Assembly: GCF_000306765.2 (NCBI RefSeq)
Contig: NC_017941.2
Location: 1,984,001 to 2,048,000 of the forward strand
Direction: 5' to 3'
Source: Haloferax mediterranei ATCC 33500
GTDB lineage: Archaea > Halobacteriota > Halobacteria > Halobacteriales > Haloferacaceae
DNA: 64,000 nt
Of this stretch, positions 1-9,009 are shown in pieces. Made by a program: the position numbers and the translations under genes. How positions within the stretch are numbered: position 1 is the stretch's first letter; the number at the start of each line of letters is the position of its first letter. A model generated the notes under the pieces. The model did not search any database. It saw only the letters and a program-made list of their open reading frames with translations, and was not told where the DNA came from.

Positions 1-705
1 CGCGCTGACCACGGCGTCCTCGGACCGGTCAGGAAGGCGGTCGTCCGGCGATTGATTCGGGCATACCGCGGCGGGATTCAGTTTCGGGAGTACCCAAAGC
101 AAGGAGTGGCTCACCTCTTTACGGCCGTCCACGAAGTAATATCTGACGCCGGAGCGGCGCTCGCTGCTGACGGCCGTCTCGACGGCCCGGAAGACGTGTG
201 GTATCTCCGCAAGGAGGAGTTATTCGCCGCGCTCGCGGAGGATGCGCCCATCGACGCGGATATCGACGCTCGTCGACGAGCCTACGAACGCGACAGGAAG
301 AAGACGGCCCCGCCGATTCTCACCAGTGAAGGGGAGGCCCCGGCGGCGACGATGGAACCCGAACGTACCGAAGGCGTTCTCTCTGGGACACCTGTCTCTT
401 CGGGCGTCGTTGAAGGACCAGCCCGCGTTATCCGTGACCCGTCCAGCGAGTCACTCGAAAAAGGCGAGATACTCGTTGCTCCCACGACGGACCCGGGATG
501 GACACCGCTGTTTTTGAACGCAGCAGGGCTCGTGATGGAGGTCGGTGGCCGGATGACACACGGGGCGTTAGTCGCACGCGAGTACGGGATTCCGGCCGTT
601 GCCTCCGTTTCGAACGCAACGGAGGAAATCCGAACTGGGGAACGGATTCGCCTTGACGGGAAGCGCGGTACCGTCGAACTCCTCGACCGGTCCGAACGGT
701 ACTGA
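1..705 (+). CDS. PEP synthase/PPDK-like protein, C-terminal part (cut by window edge)
   Basis: The reading frame is open from base 1, so the gene starts outside the window and only its last ~234 codons are seen. The end of the visible part holds the phosphohistidine swivelling domain of PEP-utilising enzymes: the motif GGRMTHGALVAREYGIPAV with the catalytic His at about base 559, the residue that carries phosphate between the nucleotide and the pyruvate or acceptor site. Upstream is a helical segment with an REYPKQG-like motif, also typical of PEP synthase and rifampicin phosphotransferase relatives. Which of these enzymes it is cannot be decided without the ATP-grasp half. An internal TTG at 52 is not a believable start. 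Confidence 0.85.
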   Translation, partial: RADHGVLGPVRKAVVRRLIRAYRGGIQFREYPKQGVAHLFTAVHEVISDAGAALAADGRLDGPEDVWYLRKEELFAALAEDAPIDADIDARRRAYERDRKKTAPPILTSEGEAPAATMEPERTEGVLSGTPVSSGVVEGPARVIRDPSSESLEKGEILVAPTTDPGWTPLFLNAAGLVMEVGGRMTHGALVAREYGIPAVASVSNATEEIRTGERIRLDGKRGTVELLDRSERY

Positions 706-724
706 CCACACCTTACTCTCGCAA

Positions 725-1372
725 CTACGACCGGTTCTTCGGTCCTGCCTCGGCGACAAAACTCGAAATAATCCGACTTTCAGCCCGATGGCGCAATCGA
801 CTCACCGCCGAAACGTTGACGTCGAGCGTCTCCGCGAGCTCGCTGAGCGTACACTCACGCGAGGTGTCGTAAAAACCCTGTTCGACTGCTGCGGTAACGA
901 ACTCCCATTGTCGTTCGGTAAGCAACTCGACCGAATCGTGAGTTTGGGTTACAGACAGAATCTGATACGGGACGCCGGCAGCCGATAACTCCGCCACATA
1001 AGCAGATAGTTGCTGGTGTGAGGCCCGAATCTCCCCCGAAAACCACCCGTCGTGAAGGGGGATGGGGTAGAGTGGGAGATTTCCGGATTCGAGAAGCGCA
1101 TTATAGGTCTCCGAGATTGGGATCGTGAATCGTATCAGTATCGTCTGTGCATGGGAATGAATCACCTCAAACGAGCGCACTTCGGGTGCGTCCTCGAAAT
1201 GGCGAACGAGTTTGTCACCATCAGATGTCGTTACCTCGACAATTTCGAACAGGTGGTCGTCGAGAGGTTGGCTCGCCAATATTCTGAATTCGGCGTCTGG
1301 AAATTCGGTCGAGGCATCTGCCAGCGTATCCCTCACCGGCGAACCATTGACCCGAAACTGTACACGAGGCAT
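725..1372 (-). CDS. HTH_10 (bacterio-opsin activator type) transcriptional regulator
   Basis: 215-residue regulator of the haloarchaeal Bat/HTH_10 family. The C-terminal ~55 residues (LLTERQWEFVTAAVEQGFYD followed by a TLSELAETLDVNVSAVSRLRHRAE-like helix-turn-helix) form the DNA-binding domain. The N-terminal ~150 residues are the sensor-like beta-rich domain seen in this family, with no recognisable ligand motif. It converges on the upstream PEP-synthase-like gene, with about 20 bases between the two ends. Such proteins usually act on a neighbouring gene or on redox and energy genes; no target is visible here. The start was chosen as the first ATG, with an AT-richer stretch just upstream. 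Confidence 0.85.
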   Translation of the reverse strand: MPRVQFRVNGSPVRDTLADASTEFPDAEFRILASQPLDDHLFEIVEVTTSDGDKLVRHFEDAPEVRSFEVIHSHAQTILIRFTIPISETYNALLESGNLPLYPIPLHDGWFSGEIRASHQQLSAYVAELSAAGVPYQILSVTQTHDSVELLTERQWEFVTAAVEQGFYDTSRECTLSELAETLDVNVSAVSRLRHRAESRIISSFVAEAGPKNRS

Positions 1373-1544
1373 ACGTTTCGTTCTCCCGGGTAGTACTTAA
1401 ATGCAGAAAGTACTTTACGCGCGAAATCATGGTGGTGTCCCATCTGTTATCCGGCATGGTTACACCAAATCCGCAACTTGAGATGCGTAACGTTACCCTC
1501 GTGGAAGGTGGGTCCGGAGGAAACGAAGACCAGGACGGCGGTGA

Positions 1545-1835
1545 ATGATGACCCGAACAGACGGGAACACTCGATTGCGCACCGTAGCATTGCTGCTGAC
1601 GAGTATGTTGACCGTCATGGTATCAACGGCAATCGCCCCGGCGCTACCGGCCATCCATAACGCGTTCGGCGAGGTACCGAACGCGGACTTCCTCGTCCGG
1701 TTCGTGTTGACGGTTCCAGCGCTCTCCGTCATCGTTCTCTCGCCCGTCGTCGGCGTGATTATCGACCGTTTTGGACGAACGGTACCCTTGTTCGTGTCGA
1801 TGGTTCTCTACGGACTGGCTGGTGGAGCAAGTACG
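1545..1835 (+). pseudogene. MFS transporter, 5' fragment only
   Basis: The first ~95 codons encode the start of a major facilitator transporter: a basic N-terminus, a first membrane helix (VALLLTSMLTVMVSTAIAPA), a second helix, and the signature loop DRFGRTVPLF between helices 2 and 3. Homology stops at about GLAGGA (near 1,825). The frame then runs 14 codons through unrelated sequence to a stop at 1,877. A working transporter needs about 12 helices and this keeps three at most, so it is a remnant. It is joined directly to the 3' part of a PIN-domain gene, which points to a deletion. Confidence 0.75.
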
Positions 1836-2209
1836 GACAGCCGTACACGAGTGACTACGTGCTGGACGAGACAGTGACACTTACGCGTGTTCGAACGGGG
1901 TCGTTCGATGCCGCGAACACAGTCGCCAGACGTATCCTTGGTGAAGACCCGTTTCCGACTGTCTTTGAAACGATTCACGTCGAACCCGACGACGTGCGGT
2001 CATCGCTGGAGACGTTCCGACGATATGCAGATCAGGACCTTAGTTTCACAGACGCATCTAGCATCTACCTATGCGAGTCGCGAGGCACCGACGCCATGTT
2101 GAGTTTCGACGACGACTTCGACGGCCTAGTAGAACGAATCGAAACCGGGTCGCTGAGGCAACAGTCGACGCTGTTGCTAGCGATTCGGAAGTGTCGCCCA
2201 GGACACTAA
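1815..2209 (+). pseudogene. PIN-domain protein (VapC-like), 3' fragment
   Basis: From about 1,815 the +1 frame reads as the middle and end of a PIN-domain ribonuclease: YTSDYVLDETVTLTR, then the C-terminal part SFTDASSIYLCESRGTDAMLSFDDDF with the conserved acidic residues of the second half of the active site. The N-terminal strand with the first catalytic Asp is missing, because the MFS fragment ends here. A start at 1,859 would give 116 residues but leaves half a domain. No antitoxin gene is seen next to it. It is most likely inactive. Confidence 0.7.
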
Positions 2210-2406
2210 CGGCCGGTATCATCCCGAGGCGGCGTGCCGCGTCAACCGGGAAACCCTCGTGCCAGGCGGTCCGTCTTTCGGGCGCGGACGTTCCGAAGTA
2301 CGCCGGCGGGTGCCGGCCAGTAGGTGTTGCGCACCCGGGTTCGCCGTTCTGTCATCGCTCCCAATGTGGGACAACTCGGACGGGGACTTGAGGTACGCAC
2401 CCGGGT

Positions 2407-2850
2407 CTAGTCCACCCGAGGTAAAACGACTTCCGACCGCCTCGTCTCCTCACCGGCGAAGAAGACGGCCCGAACTCTGACAACCTGTCCCTCGATGCGC
2501 ACGTAGTACAGACGGTCTTCGGACCGATGGACTGCCGGGAGCGCGTCGAGGTCCTGCCGAAGGTCGTCGTAATCGCTCAAACAGTCGGAGACAGTCAACT
2601 CGCGTGGATGGCCGCCCGAAGCCGACTCGACGACTTTCTTCACCCATGGACTTTGTTCGACACGCGGGTCGTCTACGTCTACGACGGTTGCATTTTGCGG
2701 TACGTGGCCGACTAACTCTCCTCGGAGAAATATCTCGGCAGATGAGCAGCCACGAAGCGACGAGCACCCCGCGAACGAACCCAAAAGACCGACGCCTGCC
2801 GTGGCAAGTCCACGGCGGAGAACACGGCGGCGAGATGGAAGCGGGGTCAT
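2407..2850 (-). CDS. Tat-exported lipoprotein of unknown function
   Basis: 147 residues. The N-terminus reads as a haloarchaeal Tat lipoprotein signal: an Arg-rich RRRVLRRG run, a hydrophobic stretch ATAGVGLLGSFAG, and a lipobox ending in Cys at residue 29. The mature part is small, acidic and beta-rich with no domain I recognise. It should sit on the outer face of the membrane through a lipid anchor. It stands alone between the MFS/PIN scar and the flavoprotein gene, transcribed in the same direction as the latter. Confidence 0.7.
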   Translation of the reverse strand: MTPLPSRRRVLRRGLATAGVGLLGSFAGCSSLRGCSSAEIFLRGELVGHVPQNATVVDVDDPRVEQSPWVKKVVESASGGHPRELTVSDCLSDYDDLRQDLDALPAVHRSEDRLYYVRIEGQVVRVRAVFFAGEETRRSEVVLPRVD

Positions 2851-2892
2851 CGACTGACAGAAATTCGGAATGGCTGATAAAACTTCTGTCAG

Positions 2893-4284
2893 CTATACTG
2901 AATACTCGGATTCGTTCAGCTGGACGTACTTGCCGTTTCGGTACTTGAGTTTCGTCCGCTTGTACTGGGTCGCAAGTTTCGCAGCACTGAATCCGGCGCT
3001 GAGTTTGGTGGCGCCGAACGCCTTGTAGCCTTCGTCCTTATCGAGAAGCTTTCTGGCCGCCTTGAACGACTTGTCCCAGTTGCTCGGGCCGTAGTCGTGG
3101 ACGATTTTGGCCATGGCGACGTTCCGCAGAACCTCGTCGCCGATGGCGTCCTTCCAGCGGGCGTTGTACTCGCTCAGGTCTCCTTCGGCGGCGAGTTCAC
3201 CCGCAATGGCACCCGTGCGGACGGCAACGTGGTCGCCACCTTCGTGGAAGGCCGAGGTTGCGCCCATTGCACCGCCGGTGACGGCGATACCCGCCGCACT
3301 GGGCGAATCGATGGGGCGCGTCGAGGAGATGGCGTACGTCTCGGTCCCGTTGGTCTTGCCACGGTCTTCGACGAGCGGGAAGTCCTCGTCGATGTCGTAC
3401 TCGTCGCCGAACTCTTGTTCGAGCAAGCGACGGATGTACTCGCGGCCCTGCGGAATGCTGTCGTCGTCTTCGCGGAGGAGTTTGTACTTGTCGCGGTCTT
3501 CGACTTCGTCGATGTCCATTCCGATTGGCATCGTGAGTCCGACGCGGCAGACGTTGTTGTCGTTCGGAAACACCCACGGATACGCCGTGTGGCCGGGCAT
3601 GTAGCCCCACCAGAACTTGATAGCGCCGTCGACTTCGTCGAACAGTTCCGGCGGGAACTCGCGGTGTTCCTGATACGCGATGTGGTTGACTTCCGTCGAC
3701 GCGAGTCTGTCCGTGATTGCGAACGGCAGGAAGTCGTCGAGAACCTTGTTCGTGACCGTCCGCTGCGGCCCGTCGGCGAGAATGAGGAAGTCCGCACCCA
3801 CGTCTTCGCCGTTGGCCAACCGGACGACGTGGCGCGGGTCGGTTTCGCTGCCCGATGCGTCGAGGTCCGTCTCTACGTCGCGGACGGATGCCTTGAGTCG
3901 GTACTCCGCGCCTGCTTCCTCGGCACGGCTGCGAAGCCAGTCGTCGAACTTGGCTCGGTGAAACGTGTACCCGAACTCGTCGTACGACGAGTCGAGACCG
4001 GTACTTCGGAGTGTTAGCGATTCGTTCGGCCCGATGAATTCGGCTCGGTCGAGGACATCGAGGACGACATCGTCCGGCATCTCGTCCGGGTGAATGTCCA
4101 TGATGTCCACCCAGTAATCGAGGATGCCGGCCGCGTCCGTTGAATCCGGACCGAGACCCTGTCGGTCCGCTCGGGGGACGCCCTTCTCGAGGACCAAAGC
4201 GGAGGCACCGGCCGAGGCGGCAGCGTGTGCCGCTGACGTACCGGCCGGGCCGCCGCCAACGATGGCGACGTCTACGCGTTCCAT
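2893..4284 (-). CDS. Geranylgeranyl-reductase-family FAD-dependent oxidoreductase
   Basis: 463 residues with an N-terminal Rossmann FAD-binding motif (IVGGGPAGTSAAHAAASAG, residues 8-27), the internal DG motif near residue 170 (LILADGPQR), and the C-terminal flavin motif with TGGAMGATSAFHEGG. This is the layout of archaeal geranylgeranyl reductases, which saturate isoprenoid chains of membrane lipids or quinones. In haloarchaea several paralogs exist, so the exact substrate (lipid, menaquinone side chain or other prenyl chain) is not settled by sequence alone. It is monocistronic. Its start is supported by the Rossmann fold beginning at residue 5. Confidence 0.8.
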   Translation of the reverse strand: MERVDVAIVGGGPAGTSAAHAAASAGASALVLEKGVPRADRQGLGPDSTDAAGILDYWVDIMDIHPDEMPDDVVLDVLDRAEFIGPNESLTLRSTGLDSSYDEFGYTFHRAKFDDWLRSRAEEAGAEYRLKASVRDVETDLDASGSETDPRHVVRLANGEDVGADFLILADGPQRTVTNKVLDDFLPFAITDRLASTEVNHIAYQEHREFPPELFDEVDGAIKFWWGYMPGHTAYPWVFPNDNNVCRVGLTMPIGMDIDEVEDRDKYKLLREDDDSIPQGREYIRRLLEQEFGDEYDIDEDFPLVEDRGKTNGTETYAISSTRPIDSPSAAGIAVTGGAMGATSAFHEGGDHVAVRTGAIAGELAAEGDLSEYNARWKDAIGDEVLRNVAMAKIVHDYGPSNWDKSFKAARKLLDKDEGYKAFGATKLSAGFSAAKLATQYKRTKLKYRNGKYVQLNESEYSV

Positions 4285-4488
4285 ACCGCAACAGCACTTC
4301 GCTCAGGTATTAAACCCCCTGAACCGCCTCGCCGGGTCGAAGCGTGGGTATCGTGTCCTTCGTCACCCGATTTTCGCGCCGTCTCGGTTTCAAAACTCGC
4401 GGTATTCGAGACCCATACCACACCCAAATACCGCGTCTGATAACTAGGGACGGAGATTTATGGAGGGAACTGCGCTATATGCGAACCA

Positions 4489-4716
4489 ATGACCGCTGAC
4501 GAGTCGGGCGACCAGCGAGAGCCTGTGGTATTCCGCGACGAGACGGGCGACCTTGTCTTCGTCGATGGCGGCCCCGCACCGCAGGGCTACGCTCCCGTCG
4601 CGTGGAAAATCGGCGAAGATGGGTCTCGGTTCGTTGTCGACCCGACTGTCGACGCGGTAGCCGTCACCCGAACGATTTCGAAGCGACGACCACGGAGGCG
4701 CGACCCACTCGATTGA
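4489..4716 (+). CDS. Small conserved haloarchaeal protein, unknown function
   Basis: 75 residues, acidic at the front and with a basic tail (SKRRPRRRDP). No membrane segment, Cys pair or known motif is seen. The ATG follows a TATA-like stretch (agatttatgg) about 30 bases upstream, as expected of a leaderless transcript. Codon use matches the neighbours, so it looks like a real gene. It precedes the D-2-hydroxyacid dehydrogenase on the same strand with a 73-base gap. Confidence 0.6.
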   Translation: MTADESGDQREPVVFRDETGDLVFVDGGPAPQGYAPVAWKIGEDGSRFVVDPTVDAVAVTRTISKRRPRRRDPLD

Positions 4717-4789
4717 CGAATTATCTTTGGTGAGAACTACGCCGCGCCGAATCGGACAGATTCATCACCGACTTCGAGAATCATCGACC

Positions 4790-5749
4790 ATGCGCGACCC
4801 CGACATTGTGGTGCTGCGTCAGAAGATACACGGACTGTCTGCCGAGGAGTACGCCGAAACGCTCCGTGAGAGACTCCCAGACCGGGAAGTCGCCCTCGCC
4901 AACACGCCGACAGAAGAGCGAGACTTGCTCTCTCGCGCCCGCGTCGCCACTGGGTTCACTCTCGCTGAGGACGTACTCGAAACCGCCGCAAACCTCGACC
5001 TGTTTGCCTGCGTCTTCGCCGGTACTGGGCACCTCCCGCTCGAAGCGCTGGAGGCCAACGATATCGTCGTCACCAATGCGTCGGGCGTCCACGGCCCGAA
5101 CATCGCCGAGCAGGTTCTCGGCAGCATCCTCTATTTCACCCGTCGGTTCCACGTCGCAGAGCGGCACAAACAGGACAATCGCTGGCAGTCCTACCCGACC
5201 CACGAACTGCAAGGTTCGACGGTCACCGTCGTCGGACTCGGCGCTATCGGACAGGCCGTCGTCGACAGACTCGAACCCTTCGGCGTGGACACCATCGGCG
5301 TTCGCTACTCGCCCGAAAAGGGAGGCCCGACCGACGAAGTCGTCGGCTTCGACGACGAGCAGGGCCTCCACGACGCATTCGCCCGCTCGGAGTACGTCGT
5401 CATCGCGTGCCCGCTGACGGACGCCACACGCGGTCTCGTTGACGCGGATGCGTTCAAATCGATGGCACCCGAGACCGTCCTCGTCAACATCGGTCGCGGC
5501 CCGGTCGTCGACACCGAGGCGCTGGTCTCCGCACTCCGAAACAACGGTATCCGGGGTGCAGCCCTCGACGTGACCGACCCCGAACCGCTCCCGTCGGACC
5601 ACGAACTCTGGAACTTCGACAACGTGCTCATCACGCCCCACAACGCGGGCCACACGCCGAAGTACTGGGAACGCATGGCAGATATTATCGCCGAGAACCT
5701 CGGCAAGTTGGACGAGGGTGACGATGACCTGCGTAATCGCGTGGTCTAA
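4790..5749 (+). CDS. ddh: D-2-hydroxyacid dehydrogenase
   Basis: 319 residues from the ATG at 4,790; the open frame extends to a TTG at 4,727, but that extension is unlike the family. It is an NAD(P)-dependent reductase of 2-oxoacids. The nucleotide-binding motif VGLGAIGQAVVDRL sits in the middle, and the catalytic triad is visible as Arg in NIGRGPVVD, Glu in DPEPLP and His in TPHNAGH. Length and motifs agree with the characterised Haloferax enzyme class that reduces branched and aromatic 2-ketocarboxylic acids. Preference for NADPH or NADH cannot be read reliably here. Confidence 0.88.
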   Translation: MRDPDIVVLRQKIHGLSAEEYAETLRERLPDREVALANTPTEERDLLSRARVATGFTLAEDVLETAANLDLFACVFAGTGHLPLEALEANDIVVTNASGVHGPNIAEQVLGSILYFTRRFHVAERHKQDNRWQSYPTHELQGSTVTVVGLGAIGQAVVDRLEPFGVDTIGVRYSPEKGGPTDEVVGFDDEQGLHDAFARSEYVVIACPLTDATRGLVDADAFKSMAPETVLVNIGRGPVVDTEALVSALRNNGIRGAALDVTDPEPLPSDHELWNFDNVLITPHNAGHTPKYWERMADIIAENLGKLDEGDDDLRNRVV

Positions 5750-5827
5750 GCCGGGTCGAATCGACACCCTCGCCACCGCGAATTCGGCGGGAATACGACA
5801 GCATCCCTCGCCGAAAGTGGTAATTGG

Positions 5828-6109
5828 TTGAAAGTATTGGGTGTTGTTGTGCAGCTTTCAGAGTGGCAGTGGAATCGAATCTTTGCCTTCTTCGGCGGAC
5901 TCGGAATTCTGTTTCTCTACTCGTGGGCGGGCCTGTACCAAGTCGTTCCGGAGTGGGCTGTCGACGTTCTCATGTCGATTCCGCTCGGGTTGTGTTGCTA
6001 CGGCTTCACCGAGCAACCGCGGAAGGTGATTGTACTGATTCCGGTCGGAACGGCGCTTGGAGTCGGGGTCCTCATCCTTTACCGGGCGTCTGGTATTCAC
6101 CTGTTTTGA
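5828..6109 (+). CDS. Small membrane protein, three predicted helices
   Basis: Up to 93 residues from a TTG; the true start may be a little further in, since no ATG is available. Three hydrophobic stretches (around IFAFFGGLGILFLYSW, VDVLMSIPLGLCCYG and VIVLIPVGTALGVGVLILY) separated by short loops indicate an integral membrane protein. No family recognised. It converges with ilvD, 48 bases away. Confidence 0.5.
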   Translation: MKVLGVVVQLSEWQWNRIFAFFGGLGILFLYSWAGLYQVVPEWAVDVLMSIPLGLCCYGFTEQPRKVIVLIPVGTALGVGVLILYRASGIHLF

Positions 6110-6157
6110 CGGCGTTCGCGCCGAAATAGAAGCCGCCAGCGACCCGTAGAGAGTCGC

Positions 6158-7912
6158 TTACTCGTCCCGCTTGACGGCCGGGTTCGTCACGGCACCGTTC
6201 GCCGCAGAGCCGAAGTCGCGGGCGTACTTCGCCAGCACGCCGGAGGTGTACGCCGGCGGCTTGGGTTCCCAGTCTTCCGTTCGCGCTTCGAGTTCTTCGT
6301 CGGAGAGGTCCACGGAGAGTTCGCGGCTTGGGATGTCGACGGTCACTTCGTCGCCGTCTTCGAGGAGCGCGATTGGACCGCCTTTGGCGGCCTCGGGTGC
6401 GACGTGGCCGACCATCGGCCCGCGAGTCGCACCGGAGAAGCGACCGTCGGTGAGAAGCGCCACGTCGTCTTCGTGGCCCTGTCCGACGACGGCGGCGGTG
6501 ACACCGAGCATCTCGCGCATCCCGGGACCGCCGCACGGTCCCTCGTTGCGGATGGCGATGACGTCACCCGATTCGATGTGGCCTTCCTGCACGTAGCGCA
6601 TTGCATCCTCTTCGTTCTCGAACACGCGGGCGGGACCGGTGTGGTGGAACTTGTCGTCGCCGGTGACTTTGAGCACCGCGCCGTCGGGCGCGAGGTTGCC
6701 GGTGAGAATCTTGATGGCACCCTCCGACTGGTACGGTTCGTCGACGGTGTAGAGGAAGTCCTCGTCTATCTCGTCGTCGGTCGGCAAGTCGAGGTAGTCG
6801 AGTTCCTCGGCGATGGTGCGGCCCGTGACAGTCATCGCGTCGCCGTGGAACAGGTCGGCCTCGACGAGGCGACGGACGACAATCGGAATGCCGCCGACCT
6901 CGTGGAGGTCGTTCATGACGCGCGTGCCGCCGGGTTGAAGGTTCGCAATCTTCGGCGTGCGCCGGGAGATTTCGTTGAACTCCTCGATGTCGAGGTCGAT
7001 ACCCGCTTCGGCGGCGAGTGCCAGCAGGTGGAGAACGGCGTTGGTCGACCCGCCGATGGCGACCTGGAGGGCGATGGCGTTCTCGAAGGACTTCTTCGTG
7101 AGGATGTCGGAGGGGCGGCGGTCGTTTTCGACGCACTGGAGGACGGCCTCACCGGCGCGGCGGGCGACCTCGTAGCGTTCTTCGGACTCGGCAGGGGGCG
7201 ACGCAGACCCGAGCGGTGCCATCCCGAGGGCTTCCGAGATGGAGGCCATCGTGTTGGCGGTGAACATCCCGCCGCAGGAGCCCGCACCGGGGCAGGCGTG
7301 GCGTTCGAGGTCGTCGAGTTCGTCGGCGCTCATGTCGCCTTCGGCGTAGGTGCCGACACCCTCGAAGACGTTCTGGACGGTGACCTCGCGGCCTTCGTGC
7401 TCGCCGGGCATGATAGAACCACCGTAGAGGAACACCGAGGGGAGGTCGGTCCGGATGGACGCCATCATCATCCCGGGGAGGTTCTTGTCACAGCCCGCGA
7501 CGGTGACGAGCGCGTCCATGCGCTCGCCGAAGGAGACGAGTTCGACGGAGTCGGCGATGACCTCGCGGGAGATGAGCGAGGCCTTCATCCCTTCGGTCCC
7601 CATGGAGATGGCGTCGGAGATGGTGACGGTCCCGAACTCGATTGGCATCCCCCCGGCGTCTTCGATGCCCTCAATGGCCGCCTCGGCGACGTCGTCGAGG
7701 TGAACGTTACACGGGGTGATGTCCGCGGCGGGGTTCGGCACGCCGACCATCGGCGACGAGAGGTCTTCGTCGTCGAAGCCCATGGCGCGGAACATCGCTC
7801 GGTGCGGGGCCTTATCGGGGCCTTCTGTGACCTCCGTACTCCGAAGGTTCGGGTCCTTACCGCTGGAGAACACGTCGTCTGCGTCCTCCTCGTGTGGGGA
7901 CTGCTGGCTCAT
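6158..7912 (-). CDS. ilvD: Dihydroxy-acid dehydratase
   Basis: 584 residues, the usual length for this enzyme. It dehydrates 2,3-dihydroxy-isovalerate and 2,3-dihydroxy-3-methylvalerate in valine, isoleucine and pantothenate synthesis. Candidate iron-sulfur ligands are Cys68 (TPCN), Cys141 (AGCDKNLPG) and Cys213 ([14 protein letters not shown]); the latter two lie in the family signature motifs. The C-terminal [14 protein letters not shown] segment is also typical. It is a single gene with no other ilv genes in the window. The start follows a GC-poor stretch (aacttaaat) that could be its TATA box. Confidence 0.95.
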   Translation of the reverse strand: MSQQSPHEEDADDVFSSGKDPNLRSTEVTEGPDKAPHRAMFRAMGFDDEDLSSPMVGVPNPAADITPCNVHLDDVAEAAIEGIEDAGGMPIEFGTVTISDAISMGTEGMKASLISREVIADSVELVSFGERMDALVTVAGCDKNLPGMMMASIRTDLPSVFLYGGSIMPGEHEGREVTVQNVFEGVGTYAEGDMSADELDDLERHACPGAGSCGGMFTANTMASISEALGMAPLGSASPPAESEERYEVARRAGEAVLQCVENDRRPSDILTKKSFENAIALQVAIGGSTNAVLHLLALAAEAGIDLDIEEFNEISRRTPKIANLQPGGTRVMNDLHEVGGIPIVVRRLVEADLFHGDAMTVTGRTIAEELDYLDLPTDDEIDEDFLYTVDEPYQSEGAIKILTGNLAPDGAVLKVTGDDKFHHTGPARVFENEEDAMRYVQEGHIESGDVIAIRNEGPCGGPGMREMLGVTAAVVGQGHEDDVALLTDGRFSGATRGPMVGHVAPEAAKGGPIALLEDGDEVTVDIPSRELSVDLSDEELEARTEDWEPKPPAYTSGVLAKYARDFGSAANGAVTNPAVKRDE

Positions 7913-8052
7913 ACCTGTCCGGAGCGGGTGTGCGAACTTAAATGGACGCGACTGGGCAGACGTTGCAGTCGGATTTGGCGGGCTGAACCACAGTTCTATG
8001 GGTGATTATTTGCTTCTCGACTGCGAGTCTCCCTCTCCCGCTCGTTCATCGC

Positions 8053-8610
8053 TTACGCCTCGTCGCGTCGGGCGAGTCCCGTGAGGTGCGGCGCTTCAGG
8101 GACGAGTATCTCGGCGGTCCCGAGGCGCGCGGCGTTCTCGCTGCCCGGTAAGCAGAACACCGGCATCCCATCGATGATACCCGCGGTCGCTCGCGTGCCG
8201 ACGACGCGAGTCCCGATTTCGTCGTATGAGAGGTGTCGGAACAACTCGCCGAATCCGGGGAGCGTCTTGTCGAACAGTTGTTCGGCGGCTTCGACCGTCT
8301 CGTCGTCGGGCGTAACGCCGGTTCCGCCGGTGGTAACTGTTACGTCGACATCGCCGCGGTCTACCATCCGCGAGACCTCGGTCTGTATCTCGTCGTAGTC
8401 GTCGTCGATGACGCGCCGGACCGAGACCGAGTGGTCGGCCTCGTGGAGAATCGTCTTGATTGCATCGCCCGCGGGGTCGTTCTCCACGTCGCGAGTCGAC
8501 GAAATCGTCAGGACTGCGACTTGGAGTTCTGCCACGTCGTGTTCGTGATGGTCGTGATTGTGGCCATGATTGTGGTCGTCGTGGTCGTCGTGGTCGTCGT
8601 GGTCGCTCAC
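8053..8610 (-). CDS. moaB: MoaB-family molybdopterin protein with a His-rich N-terminus
   Basis: About 185 residues if translation starts at the GTG at 8,610. The frame is open to 8,658, but the TATA-like box cttTATCacc lies inside that extension, about 25 bases before the GTG, which fits a leaderless start. The core is a MoaB/MogA domain that adenylylates molybdopterin or prepares it for metal insertion: SSTRDVENDPAG near the front and the signature TTGGTGVTPDD. Before it lies an unusual His/Asp-rich tract (residues about 3-24, with DHDDHDDHDDHNHGHNHDHH), likely to bind Ni, Zn or Cu. No other Moa genes are adjacent. Confidence 0.85.
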   Translation of the reverse strand: MSDHDDHDDHDDHNHGHNHDHHEHDVAELQVAVLTISSTRDVENDPAGDAIKTILHEADHSVSVRRVIDDDYDEIQTEVSRMVDRGDVDVTVTTGGTGVTPDDETVEAAEQLFDKTLPGFGELFRHLSYDEIGTRVVGTRATAGIIDGMPVFCLPGSENAARLGTAEILVPEAPHLTGLARRDEA

Positions 8611-8629
8611 GAACCCGGCTTCGTCACCA

Positions 8630-8638
8630 GGTGATAAA
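8630..8638 (-). promoter_or_regulatory. TATA-like box for moaB
   Basis: On the minus strand the stretch actttatca is centred about 25 bases before the GTG start of moaB. This spacing gives a leaderless mRNA, the common haloarchaeal arrangement, and decides between the GTG and the upstream ATG at 8,658. Confidence 0.5.
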
Positions 8639-8658
8639 GTTCTCGCGTCGACTCTCAC

Positions 8659-9009
8659 AGCACTGCAAGGTGGTACCCACGGCTTTAGCCGTTCACAAGA
8701 CGCAACGCGTCTTGTTAGCTAACCCGAATTCGGAGGGTTCTGATGACGTGGGGGAAATCCGACGTGCGTAACGTTTCTCCAGCCAAAAACTGGTCCGGCG
8801 CGTCGCTTCGGCGTGGTTGTGTGTTCACCGGTCTCTCTGGAGTATGCGAGCGTGCATGTGCTGTGCTATTTGATGACCAAGGACGTTATCGGATGTCGTT
8901 AAGTTGTCCCTTATCGAATTCGTGCCGATTTCAACAGTCGTGGAAGTTCAGGAAAGATGATTGGCGTAAACCCACACTTTAGTCGCTTCGCTTCGTCAAT
9001 CGGTCCGAG
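8659..9009. other. Gene-free stretch with hairpins, possible IS200/IS605 remnant
   Basis: No credible gene. The left part (about 8,670-8,725) holds an ACGGCtttaGCCGT hairpin, then a 9-bp-stem hairpin with loop aac (8,695-8,715), then the palindrome GTTAGCTAAC. The first resembles hairpins at the ends of haloarchaeal IS200/IS605-type elements, which suggests a relic of such an element; no transposase fragment is visible. The right part should contain the promoter of the dehydrogenase gene. Confidence 0.35.
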
